Assembly: GCF_012034335.1 (NCBI RefSeq)
Contig: NZ_JAATHJ010000036.1
Coordinates: forward strand, 1-34,896
DNA length: 34,896 nt
DNA from: Alkalicoccus luteus
Lineage (GTDB): Bacteria > Bacillota > Bacilli > Bacillales > Salisediminibacteriaceae
Reading direction: 5' to 3'
Shown here: positions 26,890 to 34,896 of the stretch, piece by piece
How positions within the stretch are numbered: the first letter of the stretch is position 1
Layout: every line of letters begins with the position of its first letter
Position numbers and translations under genes: made by a program
The notes under the pieces: model-generated
Told to the model about the DNA's origin: nothing
Seen by the model: the letters and a program-made list of their open reading frames with translations, nothing else
Databases searched by the model: none

Positions 26890-28428
26890 ATGCCTCATTC
26901 GCCGCCATCGTGGGCGAAGGGCGCCGCTTATTTATCTCTGGCTGCCCTTGCAGCCAAAGGACTGAGCGCGCTCTATAAAATTCCGTATCAGAATATGACA
27001 GGAGACACCGGATTTTACGTCTATCAGCAGGTGTATCCGCTCTACGGTGCTGTGCTTGTACTCGGAACGTACGGCTTTCCGCTCGTGATTGCCAAAGCGC
27101 TGATCGACAACGGCGGCAGGGAAGGCATCCGCCCGCTGCTGACGTTTTAAACGGCGGTCATGATCGTTCTCTTCGGACTGTGCGGAGCAGCGGTGACATT
27201 TGCAGCGCCGGCTGTCGCGGCTTTGATGGGTGATCCGGCCCTCACTGAACCGCTGCGCTGGATGGGGATTCCGTTTTTGCTGATTCCATTTGCGGCTGCG
27301 GCAAGGGGCTATTTTCAGCACGCCCATAATACGGTGCCGACCGCGGTCTCACAGGTGACCGAACAGTTTATCCGCGTCATCGTTATTCTTGCAGCTGCCT
27401 GGGCAGGCATGCAGCTCGGAAGCGTCTATACCGCTGGCGCTTCGGCGGGTATCGGTGCACTTGCCGGCGGAGCTGCAGGACTTGTCGTGCTTTGGCGTTA
27501 CGCCGGTTCCCGCGCCGGGGTGCGGCCGGACTTCCGGCTTCCGGCCGGCTGGCCGGCGCTTATGCGTGACCTGCTCGTAAAAGGTCTGTACGTCTCAGCG
27601 AGCGCGATGCTGCTTATTTTGTTTCAGCTCGTGGATGCCTTTACGATCGTGCAGAGACTGCCTGAAGGTGTCGCGGCCGCGCAGGAAAAGGGTGTCTATG
27701 ACAGAAGCTGGCCGCTGATTCAGTTTGGGGCGGTGGTGATCACGGTCTTTTCCTATGCGGCCCTGCCGGCAGTTGCAAAAGCATGGCCGCACGACAGCCG
27801 TACGGCCGCAGCCGAGGCCGGGAGCGCACTGAAAATATGCACCGTGTTTGGAGCGGCTGCAGCCTTTGGTATGATGGCGGTGATGCCGCTGTTAAATGTA
27901 AGCATGTTTATGGATGGAGCCGGGACGGCCGTCCTGCAGGTGATGGCCCTGGCTGTGCTGCCGGCAGCCATTTTTATGACCGCAGCGGCGCTTTTGCACG
28001 CGGCAGATCGCGCCGGCGCAGCTGCTTTGCTGCTAGCAGCCGGTTTGGTCGTCAAAGCGCTGCTGAACATTCTGCTCGTGCCTGCTGCAGGAACGATGGG
28101 AGCTGCATCGGCAACCGTCATTGCAGCGTCTCTCCTCGCAGCAGCATCTGTTCTGGCACTTATCCGAATCGGGCTGCTGGATTCGGGACCCGCCGTGTGG
28201 CTCGCTAAAACAGGCGCAGCGCTGCTCGTGATGACAGTCGCTGCCTGGGTCACCGCATCCGGTGCCGCAGAAAGCCGCGGCGCAGCTTCTTTTCAGCTGG
28301 CGTTCGTCTCTCTCGGAGGAGCAGCGCTGTTTATCACCATTATTTGGAGGCTGTCTGTTTTTACGGTGCGTGAATGGGAAATGCTGCCGAAGCTTCCCTC
28401 TCTGCTGCCGCACCGGCGTCAATCTTAA
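26890..28428 (+). pseudogene. MurJ/SpoVB-type flippase gene (yabM-like) with an in-frame stop
   Basis: The reading frame encodes a 512-residue polytopic membrane protein of the MATE/MOP flippase superfamily (SpoVB/YabM group), with the typical N-terminal GAAYLSLAALAAKGLSALYKIPYQNMTGDTGFYVYQQVYPLY and about 14 hydrophobic segments. A TAA at 27148-27150 interrupts it after residue 86. The frame on both sides of the stop is the same, and homology runs straight through, so it is a single nonsense change, not a frameshift. The 422-residue remainder (from ATG 27160) lacks the first two membrane segments and has no good ribosome binding site. It may be a true pseudogene or a sequencing error. It sits between mfd and yabN as yabM does in B. 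subtilis. Confidence 0.85.
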
Positions 28429-28441
28429 GGAGGAATTACGT

Positions 28442-29914
28442 ATGAAACCGTCGATTACCATTATCGGACTTGGAGCAGGCGGGCTGGATCAGCTCCCGGT
28501 CGGTCTCTATAAAAAGCTGCTGCAGGCAGAAAAAGTATACATTCGCACGGCTGACCATCCAGTCGTACAAGAGCTGGAACAGGAGGGTGCTGTCTTTCAC
28601 GCCTTCGATCATTTGTACGAAAAACACGCCCGCTTCGAGGACGTTTACCGGGAAACCGCTGAAACGGTGATGCAGAAAGCGAGGAAGGAAGGCGCCGTAA
28701 CGTTTGCGGTGCCCGGTCACCCGCTGGTAGCTGAAACGACGGTCCAGCTGCTGCTGAGGCAGCCGGAAATTCCAGTTCAGGTGGCAGGAGGCCAAAGCTT
28801 TCTTGATGCCGTCTTTACGGCGCTGGAGATCGACCCGAATGACGGCTTTCAGCTCCTGGACGGGACAGCGCTTTACCCGCCGGACATCGCCGTCACCCAG
28901 CATGTGCTCATCAGTCAGGTCTTTGACTCCGCGAGTGCCGGGGAAGTAAAACTGTCGCTCATGGAACGCTATCCGGACGACTATCCGGTAACGGTCGTCA
29001 CCGCTGCAGGTTCTGAAGCTGAATCGCTGGTTACCGTTCCGCTGTTTGAACTGGACCGGGCCGTAGCAGTCAGTAACTTAACGGCTGTTTACGTTGCGCC
29101 GATAGAAAAAGAGAGTATTCTGTACCGGGAGTTTCAGACGCTCCGAGAAGTCATCGCCACGCTCAGAGGACCGGACGGCTGTCCGTGGGATCGCAAGCAG
29201 ACGCATGAATCGCTCAAGCGCTATGCAGTGGAAGAGGTGTATGAACTGCTCGAAGCGATTGACGAGCAGGATGATGACCATATTGCCGAAGAGCTCGGAG
29301 ACGTCTTGCTGCAGGTGATGCTGCACGCGCAAATCGGCGAGGATAACGGTTACTTTGATATTCAGGATGTGATCGAACACGTCACGGAGAAAATGATCCG
29401 GCGCCACCCGCACGTTTTCGGCGATACGGCTGCTGCGGATGCAGAAGAAGTACTCGCGAACTGGGAAGAAATTAAGAAATCTGAAAAACAGAACGGGAGC
29501 CGGACATCGATGCTGGATGGGATACCGGCATCACTTCCCGCCTTGCACTATGCAGTGAAGCTGCAGAAAAAAGCGGCAAAGGCCGGCTTTGACTGGACTG
29601 AGGATGGGCCTGTCTGGGCTAAGGTTGAAGAAGAGCTGAACGAATGGAAGCACGATATTCAGGAGAACCGGATGGAGGCAGCGGCAGGCGAGCTCGGTGA
29701 TGTGCTGTTTGCCGTTGTGAATGCAGCACGCCACCACGACATGGATCCGGAAGAGGCGCTTCGGCAGACGAACCGTAAATTTTCATCCAGATTTCGTCAT
29801 ATCGAAATGCGGCTTCAGGAACAAAACCTGAACGTGGAAGATCAGAACCTGGAGCAGCTTGACGTTTACTGGGAAGAAGCGAAGCAGAACGAGCGAAGGG
29901 AGGGATCCGAGTGA
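28442..29914 (+). CDS. yabN: YabN: tetrapyrrole methylase-like domain fused to MazG NTP pyrophosphohydrolase
   Basis: The 490-residue protein matches B. subtilis YabN. The N-terminal half (~1-220) has the tetrapyrrole (corrin/porphyrin) methylase fold (ITIIGLGAGGLDQLPVGLYKKL, AVPGHPLVAETTVQLLL). The C-terminal half is MazG, with LRGPDGCPWDRKQTHESLKRYAVEEVYELLEAID and the metal-binding EELGDVLLQVMLHAQI, and a second MazG-like repeat further on. MazG hydrolyses nucleoside triphosphates; the role of the methylase-like half is not known. ATG 28442 follows AAGGAGG; the frame is open from 28262 inside the flippase gene. The end overlaps rqcP by 4 nt. Confidence 0.95.
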   Translation: MKPSITIIGLGAGGLDQLPVGLYKKLLQAEKVYIRTADHPVVQELEQEGAVFHAFDHLYEKHARFEDVYRETAETVMQKARKEGAVTFAVPGHPLVAETTVQLLLRQPEIPVQVAGGQSFLDAVFTALEIDPNDGFQLLDGTALYPPDIAVTQHVLISQVFDSASAGEVKLSLMERYPDDYPVTVVTAAGSEAESLVTVPLFELDRAVAVSNLTAVYVAPIEKESILYREFQTLREVIATLRGPDGCPWDRKQTHESLKRYAVEEVYELLEAIDEQDDDHIAEELGDVLLQVMLHAQIGEDNGYFDIQDVIEHVTEKMIRRHPHVFGDTAAADAEEVLANWEEIKKSEKQNGSRTSMLDGIPASLPALHYAVKLQKKAAKAGFDWTEDGPVWAKVEEELNEWKHDIQENRMEAAAGELGDVLFAVVNAARHHDMDPEEALRQTNRKFSSRFRHIEMRLQEQNLNVEDQNLEQLDVYWEEAKQNERREGSE

Positions 29915-30171
29915 GAATCGATAAGTATCTAAAGGTATCGCGGCTGATCAAACGCCGGACGATGGCAAAGGAAGTGGCCTCCCAGGGCCGGGTCGAAGTA
30001 AACGGCGTGAAGGCGAAAGCCGGAACAGAAGTAAAGCCGGGTGACGAGCTGGTGATACACTTCGGCCAGAAAGTCGTCACGCTCCAAGTCGAGCGGACTG
30101 CGGAAACAGCTAAAAAAGAAGAAGCGGCCAGCTTTTATACGGTGATTTCCGAAGAAAGAGTGGAAGATTAA
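29911..30171 (+). CDS. rqcP: RqcP (YabO), S4-domain ribosome quality control factor
   Basis: The 86-residue protein is a lone S4 RNA-binding domain (MRIDKYLKVSRLIKRRTMAKEVASQGRVEVNG) with a short tail. In B. subtilis RqcP (YabO) works with RqcH to add C-terminal alanine tails to nascent chains on stalled 50S subunits. The start is GTG 29911, overlapping the yabN stop and following GGGAGGGA. In B. subtilis the sporulation genes yabP and yabQ come next; here the next gene is divIC, 76 bases on. Confidence 0.95.
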   Translation: MRIDKYLKVSRLIKRRTMAKEVASQGRVEVNGVKAKAGTEVKPGDELVIHFGQKVVTLQVERTAETAKKEEAASFYTVISEERVED

Positions 30172-30183
30172 GACAATCCGCCC

Positions 30184-30212
30184 TTGTATGGGACGGATTC
30201 GTCCATTACGAT
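30184..30212 (+). promoter_or_regulatory. Possible promoter of divIC
   Basis: TTGTAT (30184-30189) and TACGAT (30207-30212) are 17 bases apart, 36 bases before divIC. A hairpin (AATCCG/CGGATT, 30176-30199) without a T run overlaps the -35, so activity is uncertain. Confidence 0.35.
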
Positions 30213-30247
30213 AGAGAAAACGCTGTATTGGTAAAGGGGGAAGTTCG

Positions 30248-30634
30248 ATGGACGGAAACCGGAAAACGGAAATTAAAAAGCTGACGACAGAATACATGCA
30301 TCGTCAGGAAGAAATGGAAGAAAAGCGCAGCCGCCGGATGAAAGGTCTGAAACGTCGTCTCAGTGTATTTGGTGCTTTCATGCTCCTGTTTGTTATCGTT
30401 GTCTCCGTCACCCTTTATCAGCAGCACTCGGCGATACAGGAAAGTGAACGGGAAAATCAGCTGCTGCAGGAAGAGCTGGAAGATCTGCAGGCTGAAGGAA
30501 GCAGCCTCGAGGAAGAAATTGAGCTGCTCCATGATCCCGAATACATAGCGGAACTCGCGAGGCGTGATTTCTTTTTATCCAAGCCGGGAGAAACGCTGTT
30601 CCAGCTGCCGCGCAGCCAGATGAATGATGATTGA
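30248..30634 (+). CDS. divIC: Cell division protein DivIC (FtsB-like)
   Basis: The 128-residue bitopic membrane protein belongs to the DivIC/FtsB septum family. It has a basic cytoplasmic N-terminus (~1-37), one membrane segment (~38-57, LSVFGAFMLLFVIVVSVTLY), an external coiled coil (~60-95, rich in E, Q and L) and a C-terminal DPEYIAELARRDFFLSKPGETLFQLP segment typical of the family. It acts with FtsL and DivIB at the septum. ATG 30248 follows AAAGGGGGAAG. Its stop codon lies within the -35 of the next promoter. Confidence 0.95.
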   Translation: MDGNRKTEIKKLTTEYMHRQEEMEEKRSRRMKGLKRRLSVFGAFMLLFVIVVSVTLYQQHSAIQESERENQLLQEELEDLQAEGSSLEEEIELLHDPEYIAELARRDFFLSKPGETLFQLPRSQMNDD

Positions 30635-30659
30635 CACGGGTTTCCCCGCTTCGTATAAT
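30631..30659 (+). promoter_or_regulatory. Consensus sigma-A promoter of yabR
   Basis: TTGACA (30631-30636) and TATAAT (30654-30659) form a perfect consensus promoter with a 17-base spacer. The TGA stop of divIC (30632-30634) lies inside the -35 hexamer. Confidence 0.9.
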
Positions 30660-30713
30660 CAGGGCACATAAGCTTCTTCATACGGAAGCAGCGAAGGAGG
30701 AACACAAGCTGAC

Positions 30714-31088
30714 ATGACAGTGGAATCGGGAAGGACCTACACCGGACGGGTGACAGGAGTGAAGCCATTTGGCGCTTTCGTCAAACTGCCGGACGGTAAA
30801 ACGGGACTGGTGCATATCAGTGAAGTGGCAGAAAGCTATGTAAAGGAAGTCTCCGATTTTGTTGAGGCCGGTCAGAACGTTCAGGTGAAGGTGCTGGAGA
30901 TCAAGGATGACGGGAAAATTGCGCTGTCCATGAAGCAGGCCGGCGGTGAGGCGGAAAACCGCCGCAAAAAAGAAAGTCCGGCTGCCTTTGAAGAGAAAAT
31001 GAATCAGTTTTTAAAAGACAGTGAAGAGCGGCTCTCGACGCTTCGCAGTAAAACCGATGACCGGAAGCGCGGAGACCGGAGCAGATAG
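30714..31088 (+). CDS. yabR: S1 RNA-binding domain protein YabR
   Basis: The 124-residue protein has one S1 domain (~1-75: GRTYTGRVTGVKPFGAFVKL, KTGLVHISEVAESYVKEV, VKVLEIKDDGKIALSMKQ) and a basic, glutamate-rich tail (~80-124). It matches B. subtilis YabR, including the tail motif FEEKMNQFLKDSEERLSTL; its exact role is not established. ATG 30714 starts the protein as in the family, although AGGAGG (30695-30700) is 13 bases away, which is longer than usual. It has a consensus promoter of its own. B. subtilis has spoIIE downstream; it is absent here. Confidence 0.93.
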   Translation: MTVESGRTYTGRVTGVKPFGAFVKLPDGKTGLVHISEVAESYVKEVSDFVEAGQNVQVKVLEIKDDGKIALSMKQAGGEAENRRKKESPAAFEEKMNQFLKDSEERLSTLRSKTDDRKRGDRSR

Positions 31089-31096
31089 CAGTGCTG

Positions 31097-31141
31097 AAAA
31101 AGGATGTGTCCGCCTTGCGAGCAGGGCGGCGCATCTTTTCG
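31097..31141 (+). terminator. Terminator after yabR
   Basis: GATGTGTCCGCC and GGGCGGCGCATC form an imperfect stem, preceded by an A run and followed by TTTTC. It separates yabR from the exporter genes. Confidence 0.7.
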
Positions 31142-31199
31142 TGTGCAGACAGAACAATTTGGCAGTTCGAAAGCTGCCGAGAGGGAAGGAGGATGCCGG

Positions 31200-31961
31200 A
31201 TGGGTGCAAAAGCAGATAAAGTCATGGACGTCTGCCTCAGGGCAGGGGAGATCATGCTGACGTACGGAGCAGAAACATACCGTGTGGAAGAAACGATCGA
31301 ACGAATGGCAAGAGCGGCAGGTTTTACGAACGTGCACTGCTTTTCAACGACGACCGGAATCTTTCTCTCGTTTGAAGAGGAAAAAGGAAACGGGGATCTG
31401 ATGCAGATGGTGCGTGTCGACGACCGGATGCAGGATTTAAATAAGGTGACCGAAGTAAACCAGGTGTCCCGGGAGTTTACGGCCGGGGACATTACGGTGC
31501 AGGAAGCGGAACGCCGTCTGGAAGAAATATATGCTGCAAAAATCCAGTATCCGATGTGGCTGATCCACCTTGGAGCCGGGGTAGCAGGGGGCGGCTTTTC
31601 CTACCTGTTCGGCGGCGGCCTGTTTGATTTTATTCCGGCCTTTTTAGCTGCTATGGTGGCGAGCTTTACGCTCGTGACGATCGAAGGCTATCTTCGCGTC
31701 CGGTTCGCATCAGAAATTGCCGCTGCTTTTGCAGGGAGCTCCACTGCCATTGCTTTAGTTGTACTCGGGCTCGGCACAAACATGGATCAGATTATCATCG
31801 GGTCATTGATGCCGCTCGTACCAGGTGTACCGTTAACGAACGCAGTAAGGGATCTGCTGTCAGGCGATCTGCTTGCAGGTATGTCCCGCGGGGTGGAGGC
31901 GCTGCTTACATCGCTGTCGATTGCGAGCGGTGTTGCCCTTGCCATTTCGATTTTTCTTTAA
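31200..31961 (+). CDS. ThrE/YjjP family exporter, large subunit
   Basis: The 253-residue protein has a soluble N-terminal domain (~1-115; conserved AGEIMLTYGAETYRVEETIERMARAAG, TTTGIFLSF) and about five membrane segments, with the family motif SLMPLVPGVPLTNAVRDLLSGDLLAG near residue 205. This is the YjjP/DUF1212 half of the two-component threonine/serine (ThrE) or dicarboxylate (YjjPB) exporters; the substrate cannot be read from the sequence. ATG 31200 follows AAGGAGG; the frame is open from 31104 through the terminator region and that start is not used. It occupies the place of spoIIE in B. subtilis. Confidence 0.88.
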   Translation: MGAKADKVMDVCLRAGEIMLTYGAETYRVEETIERMARAAGFTNVHCFSTTTGIFLSFEEEKGNGDLMQMVRVDDRMQDLNKVTEVNQVSREFTAGDITVQEAERRLEEIYAAKIQYPMWLIHLGAGVAGGGFSYLFGGGLFDFIPAFLAAMVASFTLVTIEGYLRVRFASEIAAAFAGSSTAIALVVLGLGTNMDQIIIGSLMPLVPGVPLTNAVRDLLSGDLLAGMSRGVEALLTSLSIASGVALAISIFL

Positions 31962-31999
31962 CAACGTCATTTGACACAGCATAGAGAGGAGGAGACATC

Positions 32000-32449
32000 G
32001 TGCAGCTACTGACGGAAATCATCTTAACATTCGCAGCGATTATCGGTTTCGGCATCATTTTCAGTGTGCCGAGACGGGCGCTGCTTCTCGGCGGCATGAT
32101 CGGGGCATGGACGTGGACGGCGCTTCAGGGCAGCCTGTATCTTGGTATTACCAATGTGGTAGCGACGGTGATCGCATCGTTTACGGCCGCGGTCATTGCC
32201 CACTTTCTCGCCAGGCGTGTACAGCTGCCGGTCACAACCTTGTCGATTCCCGGTATTCTGCCGCTCGTTCCCGGAAGTCTTGCTTACTTTACGATGCTAT
32301 CCTTCGTCGAAAGTGATTATATTAACGGACTGGAGTATGGAGTGGAGACGATGCTCCAGGCAGGTGCGATCGCTGCAGGACTCGTACTCGCCCTGTCTGT
32401 CTTCTCTTTCCGGAAAGGAATAGGAAACCGTTATGAGACAGGCGATTGA
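32000..32449 (+). CDS. ThrE/YjjB family exporter, small subunit (DUF3815)
   Basis: The 149-residue protein is almost wholly membrane-embedded, with about four segments and the family motif SIPGILPLVPGSLAYFTML (~94-112), which mirrors the LVPGVP motif of its partner. It is the YjjB half of the exporter and would function as a complex with the preceding product. The start is GTG 32000 after AGGAGGAG. Its end overlaps the tilS start by 17 nt, so the exporter pair and tilS are likely cotranscribed. Confidence 0.87.
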   Translation: MQLLTEIILTFAAIIGFGIIFSVPRRALLLGGMIGAWTWTALQGSLYLGITNVVATVIASFTAAVIAHFLARRVQLPVTTLSIPGILPLVPGSLAYFTMLSFVESDYINGLEYGVETMLQAGAIAAGLVLALSVFSFRKGIGNRYETGD

Positions 32450-33779
32450 ACCCTTCGCTTCGAGGCATAATCTGTTTGAGCCGCATGACGCTGTCATTGC
32501 GGCTGTTTCCGGAGGGGCAGACAGCATGGCCATGCTCTGGTACCTGCACCGCTACACGTTGCTCCGTCCGGAGGTTGTATATATGCATCATCACCTCCGA
32601 AGCGAAGCTGACGAGGAAGTACATTTTCTGCGCCGCTTTTGTGAGGAGCACGCGCTGGTGTTTCACGTGAAACATCTGGACGTAGCAGCTCAAAAGCGAA
32701 AAACAGGATCCGGCACCCAGGAGGCGGCGCGCGAGCTTCGCTACCAGGAGATCGACCGGCTCATGAAAGACCGGAACATTCCGCTTGCGGCGACAGCCCA
32801 CCACGGAGATGATCAGGCAGAAACGCTATTGATGCGCTTCCTGAGGGGAACGCCTCGCGGAGAGGGCATTCCGGTTCGGCGCAGCCTGACGAACGGAGCG
32901 GTTATCCGCCCGCTTCTTGCTGTTTCCAGAGCAGACATTGTGCAGTTTCTGCAGCGTGAGAATGTCAGCTGGTGTGAGGACAGCTCCAACACGTCCGACG
33001 TGTACGAACGAAACCGGATCCGCATGAGCGTGATGCCTGTACTCCGGGAAGAAAATCCGCAGCTGCACCGGGCTGCCCAGGCGATGAGTGAACAGGGGGC
33101 ACTTGAAGATACCTACCTGCTGCAGGAGGCAGAAAAACAGCTTTCCCGCTTTCAGTTTGCACCGGATGCTGTCCGCTTTTCTACAGTAGACTGGCAGGCG
33201 GTGCCTGCTGCTTTACAAAGCCGGGTCATTCCTCTACTATTGAACTACCTCAATCCCTTGGCGCCGTGGGGAAAGCACCATGTTACAGTGTTTCAGCGGA
33301 CTGCTTCCGGCCGGGATGCGTCAGAAACCGGGACAATCGGTTCCGGCATCCAGCTGGAGCGGTCCTACTCGCAATTCGTGCTGCGGCGTTCAGAAGCGGC
33401 GGATCTTCCGGCGGAGCAGACCGTTAAACCTGGCGTCATCTGCGGCGCAGACGAGTATGAAGCCCGCGGAGAAGTGGAGAGAGCCGAAGTTACACTCCGC
33501 GCAGAGAAAGCAGCACTTCCGCTTATCATGCGAACGCGAAAAGACGGGGACCGGATTCATACGGCTTCCGGTACGAAAAAACTGAAAAAACTGTTTATTG
33601 ACGCAAAAATTCCACGAAAAGAACGGGACAGGTGGCCCATTGTCGCCGACAGTCATGGTACAATATTGTGGGTGCCATTTCTTGCGGTTACTGTACCGCC
33701 GAACGGCCCGCCGGCTTCCTTGCAGGAAATACAGCTTACATTTGTTTCCGGACAGGGATTGACCGCTATACACAACTAG
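32433..33779 (+). CDS. tilS: tRNA(Ile)-lysidine synthetase
   Basis: The 448-residue N-type ATP pyrophosphatase converts C34 of tRNA-Ile(CAU) to lysidine, so it decodes AUA. The PP-loop SGGADSMAML (~26-35), the HHHLRSEAD segment, the TAHHGDDQAETLLMRFLRG motif (~122-140) and the C-terminal tRNA-binding domain (TRKDGDRIHTASGTKKLKKLFIDAKIPRKERDRWPIV) are clear. It is slightly shorter than the B. subtilis protein (472). ATG 32433 lies within the end of the exporter gene. hpt follows after 16 bases, as in B. subtilis, where TilS and HprT also interact. Confidence 0.95.
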   Translation: MRQAIEPFASRHNLFEPHDAVIAAVSGGADSMAMLWYLHRYTLLRPEVVYMHHHLRSEADEEVHFLRRFCEEHALVFHVKHLDVAAQKRKTGSGTQEAARELRYQEIDRLMKDRNIPLAATAHHGDDQAETLLMRFLRGTPRGEGIPVRRSLTNGAVIRPLLAVSRADIVQFLQRENVSWCEDSSNTSDVYERNRIRMSVMPVLREENPQLHRAAQAMSEQGALEDTYLLQEAEKQLSRFQFAPDAVRFSTVDWQAVPAALQSRVIPLLLNYLNPLAPWGKHHVTVFQRTASGRDASETGTIGSGIQLERSYSQFVLRRSEAADLPAEQTVKPGVICGADEYEARGEVERAEVTLRAEKAALPLIMRTRKDGDRIHTASGTKKLKKLFIDAKIPRKERDRWPIVADSHGTILWVPFLAVTVPPNGPPASLQEIQLTFVSGQGLTAIHN

Positions 33780-33795
33780 GAGGAATTAAATCCGT

Positions 33796-34335
33796 ATGAA
33801 CGAAGATATTTTGGAGACGCTAATTTCGGAAGAGGAAATTCAGGAGAAAGTGACCGAGCTCGGGGCCGGCCTCGCTGAAGAATACAAAGACCGCTTTCCG
33901 CTCGTGATCGGTATTCTGAAAGGCTCCCTTCCATTTATGGGAGATCTCATTAAAAAAATCGACGCCCATCTGGAATATGACGTGATGGACGTTTCGAGCT
34001 ACGGTACGGGCTTCGTTTCAAGCGGCGAAGTGAAAATCGAAAAGGATTTGAATACGACGGTCAAAGGGCGCGACGTCATTATCGTGGAAGATATTATCGA
34101 CAGCGGTAATACACTCAAGTATCTGACTGAGCTTTTCAGATACCGGCAGGCGAACTCCGTCAAAATCGTGACTCTTCTCGATAAGCCGGAAGGACGTCAG
34201 GTGGACATCTACCCGGATTTAACAGGCTTCACTGTCCCTGACAAATTTGTAGTGGGCTACGGCCTGGACTATATTGAACGGTACCGCAACCTCCCATACA
34301 TCGGTGTTTTAAAGCCGGAAGTATACGAAAAGTAA
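33796..34335 (+). CDS. hpt: Hypoxanthine-guanine phosphoribosyltransferase
   Basis: The 179-residue enzyme salvages hypoxanthine and guanine with PRPP to IMP and GMP. The PRPP motif [14 protein letters not shown] (~95-108), the [10 protein letters not shown] loop (~40-49) and the substrate-binding [12 protein letters not shown] segment near residue 150 are present. ATG 33796 follows AGGAGG, which overlaps the tilS stop; spacing is about 12 bases. It lies between tilS and ftsH, as in most Bacillaceae. Confidence 0.97.
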   Translation: MNEDILETLISEEEIQEKVTELGAGLAEEYKDRFPLVIGILKGSLPFMGDLIKKIDAHLEYDVMDVSSYGTGFVSSGEVKIEKDLNTTVKGRDVIIVEDIIDSGNTLKYLTELFRYRQANSVKIVTLLDKPEGRQVDIYPDLTGFTVPDKFVVGYGLDYIERYRNLPYIGVLKPEVYEK

Positions 34336-34340
34336 ATTCG

Positions 34341-34370
34341 TTGTATGGCAAACAGTCGGTATGATACGAT
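34341..34370 (+). promoter_or_regulatory. Possible promoter of ftsH
   Basis: TTGTAT (34341-34346) and TACGAT (34365-34370) are 18 bases apart, 35 bases before ftsH. It resembles the candidate in front of divIC. The match to consensus is moderate. Confidence 0.35.
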
Positions 34371-34405
34371 GAAAAAAGTGTATTAGATGTGGGAGGAGGA
34401 CCAGG

Positions 34406-34896
34406 ATGAATCGAATTTTTCGTAACGTCATTTTTTACTTACTTATCTTTCTCGTCATCATCGGGATCGTCAGCATCTTCCAGGCCGATCCGGACGAGAC
34501 AGAACAGATAACATTTAATGAATTCCAGCAGGAGCTGGAAAATGACAATATTGAATCATTAACCATTCAGCCGACGCTGGATGTCTATGCTGCGCGTGGT
34601 CAGCTGCGCGGGGCAGAAGAAGATGAATTTTTCACGGTCAACGTGCCGGACCTTCAGGTATTCCTTGAAGAGGTGATCACCTCGGCCGGCGAGCAGGGCA
34701 TTGAGGAGCTCGTGATTGAACAGGCGGATGAGCCGAGCGGCTGGGTAAACGTCATGATCGCGATCATCCCGTTCGTTATCATCTTCATTCTCTTCTTCTT
34801 CCTTCTGAGCCAGGCTCAGGGCGGCGGAGGAAAAGTGATGAACTTCGGCAAGAGTAAAGCGAAGCTCGTCAGCGAAGATAAGAAAAAAGCCCGCTT
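34406..34896 (+). CDS. ftsH: ATP-dependent zinc metalloprotease FtsH (5' part, cut by window end)
   Basis: Only the first ~163 residues are in the window. They show a first membrane segment (~5-25, FRNVIFYLLIFLVIIGIVSIF), the extracytoplasmic domain (QITFNEFQQELENDNIESLTIQ), a second membrane segment (~112-134, NVMIAIIPFVIIFILFFFLL) and the start of the cytoplasmic region (GGGGKVMNFGKSKAKL). The AAA ATPase and the zinc protease HEXXH lie beyond the end. FtsH degrades unneeded membrane and regulatory proteins. ATG 34406 follows GGGAGGAGG. The order hpt-ftsH is conserved in Bacillaceae. Confidence 0.96.
   Translation, partial: MNRIFRNVIFYLLIFLVIIGIVSIFQADPDETEQITFNEFQQELENDNIESLTIQPTLDVYAARGQLRGAEEDEFFTVNVPDLQVFLEEVITSAGEQGIEELVIEQADEPSGWVNVMIAIIPFVIIFILFFFLLSQAQGGGGKVMNFGKSKAKLVSEDKKKAR

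Overview
The window is a chromosomal segment of a Bacillaceae-type Firmicute. It begins in the last ~47 nt of a 5S rRNA and runs through the conserved neighbourhood next to the replication origin, in the order known from Bacillus subtilis: tmk, darA(yaaQ), holB, ricT(yaaT), yabA, trmN6(yabB), rsmI(yabC), abrB, metS, tatD(yabD), yabE, rnmV, rsmA(ksgA), veg, ispE, purR, spoVG, glmU, prs, ctc, pth, mfd, yabM-like, yabN, rqcP(yabO), divIC, yabR, tilS, hpt and the first third of ftsH. Almost every gene is on the plus strand. The exceptions are abrB and one small membrane protein gene. Codons are fairly GC-rich for a Bacillus and start codons are mixed (ATG, GTG, TTG), which with the gene order suggests a haloalkaliphilic or marine Bacillaceae lineage; the species cannot be named from this alone.

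Layout. 1-1613: end of an rRNA operon with its terminator, a Rossmann-fold dehydrogenase-like gene and a convergent membrane protein gene. 1702-8082: a Lys/Orn/Arg decarboxylase, then DNA precursor, replication-control and RNA-modification genes. 8230-9295: abrB on the minus strand, with a shared regulatory region and a methionine T-box leader in front of metS. 9295-15538: metS, tatD, the cell-wall protein yabE, and the rnmV-rsmA pair. 15539-16461: a gene-free stretch holding a 635-bp insertion-like element between two identical terminator hairpins, then two tandem consensus promoters for veg. 16462-22436: ispE, purR, spoVG, glmU, prs and ctc, most with recognisable promoters. 22573-30171: pth, mfd, a flippase gene broken by one in-frame stop, yabN and rqcP. 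30248-34896: divIC, yabR, a two-gene ThrE/YjjPB-type exporter, tilS, hpt and the start of ftsH.

The most striking feature is what is missing. At each place where B. subtilis carries a sporulation-specific gene in this region (yabG, sspF, fin/yabK, spoVT, yabP-yabQ, spoIIE), this genome has a short spacer, a repeat element or unrelated genes. The flanking housekeeping genes are intact. SpoVG and AbrB, which have roles outside sporulation, are kept, and so are apparent Spo0A-box and sigma-H-like sequences in front of abrB and spoVG. The segment therefore looks like the chromosome of an asporogenous lineage in which sporulation genes were removed while transition-state regulation was kept. Other observations are a perfect 17-bp palindrome inside a second, distal abrB promoter, PurBox-like sites over the purR promoter, and an N-terminal extension on pth with two good ribosome binding sites. 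No wholly novel multi-gene system was recognised; the best candidate for something undescribed is the 635-bp element between rsmA and veg.
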